Assembly (NCBI GenBank): GCA_004335835.1
Contig: RWJK01000007.1
Coordinates: 1-18,158, forward strand
DNA length: 18,158 nt
Direction: 5' to 3'
From: Scenedesmus sp. ARA3
Lineage: Eukaryota; Chlorophyta; Chlorophyceae; Sphaeropleales; Scenedesmaceae
Positions 6,833-17,475 of the stretch are shown piece by piece. The notes beneath the pieces are model-generated. The model saw only the letters and a list, made by a program, of their open reading frames with translations. It did not search any database and was not told the origin of the DNA. The position numbers and the translations under genes are program-made. Positions within the stretch are counted from its first letter, which is position 1, and each line of letters begins with the position of its first letter.

Positions 6833-7519
6833 CGAGTGTAGTAGTGTTCAAATTCAGTGTGCAGCACGTGGAACGACACCTGCTGCTGCAAGCGAAGGAT
6901 ATGAACTGTGCCTTTCGTGCTGAACTATGTCAAGGATGAGCAGCTGGTAGTACGTTGTGTGAAACTTTACTCAAGACAGCACGTTAACAACGAGTAGGGC
7001 GAGAAGAGCGTCTCGACAGGGGTTACGGATCACACAACGGGGTTCGGATGGGAGCGGGATGTGCCGGTGATTAGCTTGACTCGTTTAATTATGGAAATAA
7101 TGATTACTAAAATTAAGGCCAGAGACTCATGGCGATCGTGCGGAATCGGTGAATACGCGTGATTCTGGCACTGCTCAGCCTGGCACGGTGCCAGAATGCT
7201 GCAATGTGAAACCCACATAGCATTCCTGCCACCAACACGTCTGCAAGGGTGCTACAATCACAGAAAAAGTTGCACATGTAACCTCGCCCATGTAAAGAGC
7301 CAGTGAAAGGCTCATTAGACAGAGAGCTTACTGAGCCTCGCTTGCTGCTGCGGCAAATACAGCGTGTTGCTGTCACGCTGCATTCTCTCGCACCACGTCC
7401 TCAACGAACTGCAGCAGCCACCAGATTCTGCTACTCATCATGCGCCGCATATGCTGCGCCTGAGCACACCCCAAGCACTGCAGCAGTCGCAACGCCCTCA
7501 TCCCCTGCCCCCGGCCTCA

Positions 7520-8375
7520 CTATGCCTTGCTTGCAGCAGCTCTGACCACCACCGCACCGCTGCTGCTGCTACTGCTACTGCTACTGCTGCTGCTGCCAGG
7601 CTTGTTGCCCTGCATTGCCGGCTCCACCATCTGCTGAATATATTCCAGCAGCGCTGCATTGACCAGCTCAGGCTGCTCATCTAAGGGCCCGCACAGCACC
7701 GGCTTGGCAGGGGCCCTGCACGTCAGCTGTTGCATTGCTTTCATCAGCGCTGCGTCGCTGTGCCTTGCTCGCCCCTGCACCAACCACCACCGCACTGCTG
7801 CTGCTGCTGCTGCTGCTGCTGCCGCGCTGCATTGCAGGCTCCACCATTTGCTCAATGAATTCCAGCACCGTTGCACTGACCAGCTCTGGCTGTTTATCAT
7901 GCGGCCCGCGTGATGCGCCTGCTTGGCAGGGGCACTGCACGTCAGCTGTCGCATTGCTTTCATCACCACTGTCCCTGTCATCATGCCTTGCTTGCAGCTG
8001 CTCCGACCACCGCCGCACCGCCGCTGCTGCTGCTGTTGCTGCTGCTGCTAGTCCTGTTACCAAGCATTGCAGGCTCCACCATCTGCTCATTGAATTCCAG
8101 CAGCGCCGCATTCACCACCCGCTCTGGCTGCTCAACAAGGGGGGCCATATGATGTGCCTGCTTGGCAGGGGCCCTGCACTGCAGCTGCTGCATTGCTGGT
8201 ATCACCGCTGGCACCTCCCTATGCCTTGCTCGCAGCTGCCTCAACCACCGCCGCACCGCTGCTGCATCTGCTGCTGCTGCTGCCGCGCTGCATTGCAGGC
8301 TCCACCATATGTTCAATGAATTCCAGCAGCTCTGCATTGACCAGCTCTGCCTGCCCATTGTGCACCTGAGCAGGG
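7520..8375 (-). repeat. Four 3' partial copies of the terminal exon, including stop codons
   Basis: Copies of EQPELVNAALLEFIEQMVEP plus a Ser/CAG run and AAASKA occupy about 8365-8219, 8140-7981, 7905-7755 and 7690-7520, giving units of about 220-230 bp. Three end with a stop straight after SKA; the third reads on (SKAQRRSADES). Between units an ADVQCPCQAG-like block is also repeated. They lie after the true stop and so presumably in the 3' untranslated region, unless some serve as alternative last exons. Confidence 0.9.
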
Positions 8376-8455
8376 CCACTGCGCCGTAACAACAGCACTT
8401 CCTGTACACCCCCTGCTTCCGAGCATTGTCGCAAAGCAGCCGGTTCACACTCAGC

Positions 8456-8671
8456 TCACTGTGCCTTGCTCGCAGCCGCTCCAACTACAGCAGGACTGCT
8501 GCTGCTGCTGCTGCCGCACTGCATCGTTGGCTCAACCATCTGCTCAATGAATTCCAGCAACGCAGCATTAACCAGCTCAGGCTGCTCATCATGTGGGCAG
8601 TGCCCCGCCTGGATGTTCCAAGCCCTGAGGCCCACTGGGGCGCACTGCTGCACGAGAAGGTCAGAGCGCGC
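8456..8671 (-). CDS. Fusion-gene terminal exon: catalytic His and C-terminus
   Basis: Acceptor CTTCCTGCAG ends at 8672; phase 0; TGA at 8458-8456; 71 codons plus stop. It reads ARSDLLVQQCAPVGL, NIQAGHCPHDEQPELVN (catalytic His in AGHC), ALLEFIEQMVEP, then a short Ser run from AGC repeats and the tail AAASKAQ. AGHCPHD plus a helix ending the fold is standard for this hydrolase family. Confidence 0.9.
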   Translation of the reverse strand, partial: ARSDLLVQQCAPVGLRAWNIQAGHCPHDEQPELVNAALLEFIEQMVEPTMQCGSSSSSSPAVVGAAASKAQ

Positions 8672-11600
8672 CTGCAGGAAGGTCACACACAGCGCAGGAG
8701 AAGGTCACATGAAGGTCACAAGCAGTGCCACAGCCAGCCACAGGAAGGTCACAGGCAGCAAACGACAGTGCCCCGCCTGGATGTTCCAGGCCCTGAGGCC
8801 CACGGGCGCGCACTGCTGCACAAGAAGGTTAGAACGCGCCTGCAGGAAGGTCAAAGACAGGGCAGATGACGGTCACAGGACGGTCAAGATACATGTGCAT
8901 ATGGGACATGGCAGGGCCCTGCCTTGATGGTCCAGGCCCTGAGGCCCACGGGGGCACACTGCTGCACGAGAAGGTCAGAGCGGGCCTGCAGGAAGGTCGC
9001 ACACAGCGCAGGAGAAGGTCACTTGAAGGTCAAGATACATGTGCGTATGCGATAGGGCAGTGCTCTGCCTGGATGTTTGAAGCCACCAGGCCCACTGGGG
9101 CGCACTGCTGCACGAGAAGGTCAGAGCGGGCCTGCAGGAAGGTCGCACACAGAGCAGGAGAAGGTCACATGAAGGTCACAAGCAGTGCCACAGCCGGTCA
9201 CAGGAAGGTCACAGGCAGCAAACGACAGTGCCCCGCCTTGATATTTGAAGCCAGCAGCCCCACAGGGCCGCACTGCTGCACAACACGGTCAGAGCGCGCC
9301 TGCAGGAAGGTCACACACAGGGCACGGGAAGGTCAAAGGAAGGTCACAGACAGTGCACAGACAGTGCAAGACAGTCCCCCGTGCGAATGTTCCAGGCCGT
9401 AAGCCCCACGTGTACCAGTCCCTGACAATTTCCACTCACCCGTCGTTCAGTGAGTCCAGCACTCCCTAGATGGCTGCAGTGGGGCCGCGTCACAGGATGA
9501 GGTGGTTGCACACCTAAGCACCTGTTACAAACCTGACACCCAAGGTTATGCACCTGAACCCATCACCCCAAAACCCCCACCCACCTGTGCATCATTCAGG
9601 GGGTCCAGCACTCCCTGGATGACTGCAGTAGGCCCTTTCCAGAGGTGATTGACCAGGAAGTTGAGCGGCCATGTACCGTTGAAGACCCTAAAACAATATA
9701 TCCTGAGACTTGAAACTCACCTGTGCGTCGTTCAGGGGGTCCAGCACTCCCTGGATGACTGCAGTAGGCCCTTTCCAGAGGTCATTGACCAGGAAGTTGA
9801 GCGGGCGGGGCTTGGGCAGGTAGAACACGCTCGCAAACACATCAGCCGAGCGCGAGTCGCATGCAGCCCTACACAGCACACAGCAGCACGTTGAATCGTG
9901 TGAGCTGCCACGTGCCTGATGCTCTAGGTTGGTTATGACGCGGCTCGCAAACACATCCGCAGAGCGCGAGTCGCACGCAGCCCTGCAGACAGGTACAACA
10001 AACATAGTTAGGGATTATATCAACGACAAAGATGGAATTCAGGCAGTTGCAAACCACCGCCACTTGAGCTGCTTGGAAGTGCTGCCTCACAAGTACAGAA
10101 ACAACCCGCTTTGACCCGCTGGTAACACAATATAACTGTTATAACACGTCAACACACCTGTAGATCTCCTGTTCCAGCCACTCATCTGCATTGTCTGAGT
10201 TTGTAGGGTACATCCACTTGAGCTGCTTAGCGATGCTGCTGCGTAGGTACAGCAGCAACCCATATTACACCCCTAATAACAAGCTACACCTGCTTACAAC
10301 ACACCAAACCACACCTGTAGATCTCCTGCTCCAGCCATTCGTCCGCATTGTCTGGGTTTGTGGGGTACAGCCACTTGAGCTGCTTGGCAATGCTGCTGCG
10401 CAAATACAGCATCAGTGCTGCAGTGCCGGCCCGCACCAGCCAGGGGTTGGGTGATGGCGAGGTGGCGGCTGCTGCTGCTGCTGCATCCGCGGCTGTGTAG
10501 CCGGGCGTAACAGGGCCTGCACTATTCAGCAGAGCGAGGCCCGCCACCAGTGACGGGTAGTCTGCTGCTGCTGAGGCAGCAATGAAGCCCCCAATGGAGT
10601 TGCCGGCAAGCACAGCTGGGGAGCCCACCACACACACCAAAAAGTCCCTGCAAGCAGCAGCAGCAGCAGCAGCACCAGCAGCAGGTTGTCAGGGAAGTTT
10701 CTTAGCAGACATTGCAACAGCCTTGGCGTACTTGTTGGAAGTACCTGCTGGCAGCTTTAGGGACACCGCAGCAGCAGCAACAACGGGCTTACAATAATTG
10801 GGTTTTAGTCAGCGCTGAGGCAGCAATGAAGCCACCAATGGAGTTGCCTGCCAGCACAGCTGGGGAGCCCACCACACACACCAAAAAGTCCTTGCAGAAC
10901 AGCAGCAGCAGCAGCAGCAGCAGGTTGTCAGGATGTCTCTTAGCAGATACTGCAACAGCCTTGTTGGAAGCAGCAGGTTGTCAGGATGTCTCTTAGCAGA
11001 CACTGCAACAGCCTTGCGTACTTGTTGGAAGTACCTGCTGGCAGCTTTAGGGACACCGCAGCAGCAACAACAAAGGGCTTACAATATTGGGTTTAGTCAG
11101 CAGTGAGGCAGCGATGAAGCCCCCAATGGAGTTGCCAGCAAGCGCAGCAGGGGAGCCCACCACACACACCAAAAAGTCCCTGCAAACAGCAGCAGCAGCA
11201 GCAGTTCTCAGCCTTTCTGCCGGCAAGCACAGCAGGGGAGCCCACCACACACACCAAAAAGTCCCTGCAAGGTGTGCAAGGTGTGATCAAAAAGAGCGCA
11301 GCAGCAGCAGCAGCAGCAGCAGTGTTAAGGTTGCTCCCAGCAGACACTGCAACAGCATTACATTACATTACATGCTCCACTCGAACGAGGAGTGGAACCC
11401 CAGTCAGGAGCCAACAAGAGGCTCACAGGGGGAGGCAACAGCCTTGGTGAGCTGTCAGGCAGCCCCTGTGTGCAACCTCAGCTAAACACGCCATCATCAG
11501 CAGCAACCAAGTAAAGCATACTCAACAGCTGGCAATCACCTGATGAAGTCCCTCCATGCGTTCTGGCTGTACTGCAGTGCAGCTTTCTCACTGCGACCAA

Positions 11601-14600
11601 ACCCTGGCAGTGTTGGCGCAAACACACGGTAGCCAGCTTCTGACAGAGGGGCCAGGTTGAAGCGCCACAGCAGACCCCAGCACAAAGCATGGCTTGGCCA
11701 GAACACAACAGCCCCAACATGCACCAAAATGCACCCCAGATGAACACAAGTGCCCCTAAACTCAGTGATTGAACTGACCTGATGAAGTCCCTCCACGCGT
11801 TCTGGCTGTACTGCAGTGCGGCTTTCTCACTGCGACCAAACCCTGGCAGCGTGGGGGCAAACACACGGTAGCCAGCTTCTGAGAGCGGGGCCAGGTCAAA
11901 CCCCCGAAGCAGACCCCAGCACAAAGCATGGCTGGGCCACAGAATAAACACAGCGCCGTAATGCACGGAAAAGTATCCCAGGAGAACACTTATATTTTGG
12001 AATAAGCGGCAGATGCACGCACCTGATGAAGTCCCTCCAGGCGTTTTGGCTGTATTGCAGTGCCGCTTTCTCGCTCCGCCCGAATCCTGGCAGTGTGGGC
12101 GCAAACACACGGTAGCCAGCTTCTGACGGCATGCCAGGTTGAAGCCCCACAGCAGACCCCAGCGCAAAGCATGGCTTGGCCAGAACACAAAACAGCCCCA
12201 ACATGCTTCAAAATGCACGGCAGATGAACACAAGTGCGCCTAAACTCAGTGATTAAACTGACCTGATGAAGTCCCTCCACGCGTTCTGGCTGTACTGCAG
12301 TGCAGCTTTCTCGCTGCGCCCGAACCCAGGCAGTGTGGGCGCAAACACACGGTAGCCAGCTTCTGAGAGCGGGCCCAGGTTGAAGCGCCACTGGTCCCCA
12401 AAGGCACCAAAGCCGTGCACCAGCACAATGGCTGGAGCTCCGGGTCTAGGGTTGCGTGGCTCAACTACACAGAAGTCTGTGCGCAGCAGCAGCAGCAGCA
12501 GCAGCGGCGGCAGTCGCAGTAGTCAGGTGTCGTGACAGCACTGGTCCCCAAAGGCGCCAAAGCCGTGCACAAGCACAATGGCTGGAGCACCGGGCTTAGG
12601 GTTGCGTGGCTCCACCACACAGAAGTCTGTGAACAGCAGCAGCAGCAGCAAGAGCATGCGAACGCGTGTTAGTATATTCACATATCAGCGGGGCCAGGTT
12701 GAAGCGCCACTGGTCCCCAAAGGCGCCGAAACCGTGCACAAGCACTATGGCTGGGCGCCAGGTTTAGGGTTGCGGGGCTCCACCACACAGAAATCTGCAA
12801 GCAGCAGCAGCAGCAGCAGCAGGAGCAGCAGCAGCAAAAGCATGCAAACAAGTGTTAGTGTTTTGTACCAGTGGGACCAGGTTGAAGCGCGACTGATTGC
12901 CAAAGGCACCAACGCTGTGCACCAGCACAATGGCTGGGGCACCTGGCTTGGGACTGCGGGCCCCCCCCACACAGAAGAATGTGCACAGCAGCAGTATTTG
13001 GCAGCAGCAGCAGCAGTCGAGTGTCGTGGCAGCACTGCTCCTCAAAAGCGCGAAGCCGTGCACAAGCACAGCGGCTAAGTCACCGGGTTTGGGGTGGCGC
13101 GGCTCAACCACGCAGAGGTGTTAGCTGGCAGCACTCCAACAGAGCCGCAGCAACAGGCCTCTTGACCTCTGGGATGGCAACAGCAACAGCAGCAGCCAGC
13201 CCTCTGCCAGCATGCATGATCCACAAGCAACATACACAAGCAGCTGCTGCGCCGCACCTGTCAGCGCTCTGCGCCAGCGCCAACAAATAAACCTAATGCA
13301 GAAGCACCGGGTGCTACAGCCAGCACCCCTGGTAACAAGACAGCCAGCAGCACATGGCTTGAAACATACGTTGCAGAATAAGATTTGCAGGCAGTTTGCA
13401 GCGCCGCACCTGTCAGCGCTCCGCGCCAGCGCCAGCTGCAGCGCCGCGGCACGCCAGCCGGCCAGTCTGTGATGCCCCACTGGCTCACACCATCCGGCCC
13501 CAGCAAGCAACAGACCAGCACTCAAACGGCAGCCAAGACCTTTGACCATCTGGGGCAGCAAAATCAACACTCTGCTAGTACCACATCCCCGCCGTGTAAG
13601 GGATTGCGCACCTGTCAGCGCTCCGCGCCAGCGCCAGCTGCAGCGCCGGGGAAGGCCAGCCGGCCAATCTGTGATGCCCCACTGACTCACGCCATCCGGC
13701 GCCTCGTCAAAATTGGCAGCAGTGCGCCAGCCAGCCAAAAAAAGAACTAATGCAGCACCACCTGGTGCGACAGCCAGCACCCTTGGTAACACCACAGCCA
13801 GCATCACACACGTTACAGTTTATTTTGCAAGCAATTTGCAGCTCCGCACCTGTCAGCGCCCCCCGCCAGCGCCAGCTGCAGCGCCGCGGCAGCCCAGCTG
13901 GCCAATCTGTGATGCCGCAATGGCTCACGCCATCCGGCGCCTCAACAAAACAACAGACCAGCGCTCAAACAGACCCGCAGCCAAGACCTTTGACCATCTA
14001 AAACAGCAGAGGCCAACACTCATTATAGTCCCAGATTCATGCGAACACCGCACGCATGATACACAACTTGTGTTTGAGTCAACTGCTGCACCGTACCTGT
14101 CAGTGCGCCCCGCCAGCGCCAGCTGCAGCGCCGCGGCAGCCCAGCCGGCCAGTCAGTGATGCCCCACTGGCTCACGCCATCCGGCGCCTCATCGAAACTG
14201 GCAGCAGCAGACGCCACTGGCTCCTCCCCCCACCAGCTGCTGGTAGCAGCGGGGCTGCTGCTGCTGCTGCCACGTGCTGGCGGGTCGCCGCGGGCGGTGC
14301 CTGCATCGCCCTCCTGCAGGGGTGAGGTGGGAACAGAGGCAGGAACAGGTTGATCAATTACACGGCAGCAGCGACACCAGCACACCCCGTACTGCGCTCC
14401 TGCAGGGAATAAGGAAAAACCAGAAAAGGCGGTTGGTGGGATGAGGGGCGGTGCGGCAGCAGCAGATGCAACCGGCTCCTCTCCCCACCAGCTGCTGGTG
14501 GCAGTGGGGCTGCTGCTGCTGCTGCTGCTGCTGCGTGCTGGGGGATCGCCGCCTGCGGTACCGGCATCGCCCTCCTGCAAAGGGGATGCAAGACCACACA

Positions 14601-17444
14601 TATTTATGTGCATGGTAGCGGCGACAACAACATACCCGGCGTGTAACCGGTGTCTGCCTCCTGCAGGGGGCAGACAGCACACAGCAACAGACAGCTGGCA
14701 GGGTGGGGACTTGCGCTGCTGCTGCTGCTGCTGCGTGATGGCTGCTTGACAAGAAAAGCTGCAGGAGGTGCAGAAGCCAGCACCCGCAGGCGCAACGTAC
14801 GCAGGCAACAGTACAGCAGTGCAGCGAGTACACAACCGCAACTGAGGGATGCGGCCGGCCAATGCCGGTGATAGTCATTCAGCTCCACAGCATCCAGCGC
14901 TGCCTGGCAACAGAAGTCAAACAAAGCCCCATCAACTGCCAAACCCACCAGCAGCAATGCCAGCGGCAGGACGACAGTGTATCAGGGACAGTGCGGCGGC
15001 TCACCTGAGGGATGGGTCCGGCCAGCTGCTGATGAAAGTCGTTCAGCTCCACAGCAGCCAGCGCAGCCTTAGCAACAAAAGCTACCACTACCTCCGCAAC
15101 AAAAAGCCCTAGCAAACAAAAGTCCTAGCAACTGCAGAACCCAAATGCCAGTGACACTACGACAGCGTGGCGGCTTACCTGAGGGATGTGTCCAGCCAGC
15201 TGCCGATGAAAGTCATTCAGCTCCACAGCAGCCAGCGCTGCCTTGGTCGTCACCGTGCCAGGCCCCACCAGCGGCACACGGCCTCATCCCACACACCCAC
15301 ACCTCTGCACGAAATAGCCGTTGCAAGTGCAGAAACCAGCACCAGTGACGCCATACATATGCAGGCGGCAGTGCAACAGTGTGACAGCCCACCTGAGGGA
15401 TGTGTCCAGCTAGTTGCCGGTGGAAGTCATTCAGCTCAACAGCAGCCAGCGCTGCTTTCGCTGTCACTGTGCCAGGCCCCAGCAGCGGCATGCGCCCTCC
15501 CCAGCGGGCCACCTCAGCCGCCAGGGTTTTGGCATAGACCTGCCGGCTGCTCAAAACCCCAAGGCCCAGCAGCGGCCCCAGCAGCGCCAGGAAGCTCGCA
15601 CCGGGAGCAGCGGGAACTTCCAGTTCCGACACTGAACTTCTCAGGAACGCCAGGCGGGGCTCCGGTGACGCCGTGGTGTCTGCAGTGAGGTAGGCCTCCA
15701 GGATGTCTTCAGGGTGAAGTTCACGGCTGCTGCTGGGAACTTCACCGTGAATTTCACTGCTGCTGGTGTGAAGTTCGCTGGGAAGAAGCAGCTGGGCGAT
15801 CTTCGCGGCTGCGGCTGCAACTGAAGCAGTGCTGGGCTCCTGCAGCATCTGCTCAAGCACCTGCTCCCTTGCTGCTGCCCTGTCAGGGCCCCAAAGCTGT
15901 GCTGCTGCTGCTGCCGCCTGCGCTGCTGTGCGGCCGCCAAAAGTAGGCGAGGATCTGCCGCTCCTAGGACTGCTGCTACGGCCAGCCTTGCCATTCGCTG
16001 CTGCTGCTGCTGCCGCTGCTACTGCCGCCTCTGCTGGCCCAGCCGCCAGCGCATCCTCCAGCAGCTGCTGCAGCGTGGATAATCCCGGCAAGGTCCCGGG
16101 TTCGAACCCTGCCGGCAGCGGCGGCACTTTTCCGGGCGCCGGCAGCGGCGCCAGCGCCTGGCCTCTGCTCTCCTTCCAGTCTTTGAAGTTTGGCTTGAAG
16201 CTGCCCTGCTGCCACAGCGGTGCCTGCCAGCTGCTGATGCGGGTGGGCAGTGCTGATGAGTCCAGCTGCTGGGCCAGCATATGCCCTGCCTCCAGCCACC
16301 TGCAAAAGAATGCGGTTGTATGCACAGAAAGTATTTAGTCACTTCCACATGGTGTGGTGTGCACAATCAAGCCGTGCCAGCAGGTAGTCCACTTCAAGCC
16401 ACCTGCACTACTAGTACACAACAACCAGCACCCGGGGTAGCTGCATGAGTGTGCCAGCTGCTGATGCGCGTGGGCAGTGCTGACGAGTCCAGCTGCTGTG
16501 CCAGCATGTGCCCAGCCTCCAGCCACCTGCAAGACAAAAACACAACCAGCAGGATTGATAGAAGGAGAGGTGCAGGCTTTGGCGTTCTAAGCAAGGTACC
16601 CTGCATGCAGCGACCTGCAGTGCAAGAAATGCAGAAAGACAGCAGTGCTCAGCAGCAGCATGGGTGTGCCAGATGCTGATGCGCGTGGGCAGCGCTGATG
16701 ACTCCAGCTGCTGCGCCAACATGTGGCCTGCCTCCAGCCACCTGCAGTGCAGAATAACCATACAGAATAGTTTCAAATAGCAGCGAACGCAGAGGCATGC
16801 TGATGCGCGTGGGCAGCGCTGATGAGTCCAGCTGCTGCGCCAGCATGTGCCCAGCCTCTAGCCACCTGTTTCTTAGAAACGGCAGTTGCATCAAGGTTGA
16901 TTACATGCACACAACCAAAGCACACATCAACACGTGGCCATGAACTGAATCAAGTGTGCCAGGGGGTGGCCTCCAGCCACCTGCAAAAGAATGCGGTTGT
17001 ATGCACAGAAAGCAATTAGTCACTTTCTACATGGTGTGGTGTACACAATCAAGAGTGCCAGCAGGTGCCCCGCCTCCAGCCACCTGCACTGCAAAAACAA
17101 ACAGCTAGCACCAGCAGTTCAACCACGAGCGTGCCAGCTGCTGATGCGCGTGGGCAGTGCTGCTGCGTCCAAATAAACGACAGCCGCCACGCCATGATCA
17201 GCCACCATGGCATTTGCATTGAGATAACAATAACACATAACAAAACAACAACATCATAACATAGCATCTCACCTGCTCTCCTCCTGGCGCTCAATCACAA
17301 TGCGCTTCACCCCAGCTGCCCCAGCAGTAGCAGCAGTGGTGGTGGCAGCGGGACCCACCCGCACCACCAGGTCTGACCCAACTGCCCGCAGCTGCTGCCG
17401 CAGCCGAGCCAGCGCAGCCAGTAGCACTGCAGGCAGCAGCAGCG

Positions 17445-17475
<31 letters not shown>

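Larger units (their letters stand above)
6640..7500. other. Sparse intergenic region between the glycosyltransferase start and the hydrolase 3' end
   Basis: This includes the most AT-rich part of the window (about 7070-7130). It should hold the promoter of the glycosyltransferase and the transcript end of the hydrolase gene. Apart from the possible TATA box and the small candidate exon listed separately, and a 13-base palindrome TGGCACGGTGCCA near 7180-7193, I see nothing to annotate. Confidence 0.5.

Noticed and set aside
7364..8319. Long + strand reading frames rich in Leu and Ala
   Set aside because: They are mirror images of the repeated terminal-exon copies on the - strand; CTG repeats keep several frames open by chance.
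8426..9402. + strand frames with repeated CPAWMFQALRPTGAHCC
   Set aside because: They are antisense to the repeated acceptor-side copies (QCAPVGLRAWNIQAGHC on the - strand), whose phase and splice sites are coherent.
11478..12464. Long - strand frames with repeated Trp/Cys-rich sequence
   Set aside because: They are out-of-phase readings through introns and exon halves; the correct frame gives hydrolase motifs and matching intron phases.
16080..16125. GGGTTCGAACCC resembling a tRNA T-arm
   Set aside because: It lies in the middle of a well-supported exon (AGFEPGTLPG) and no acceptor, D or anticodon stem fits around it.
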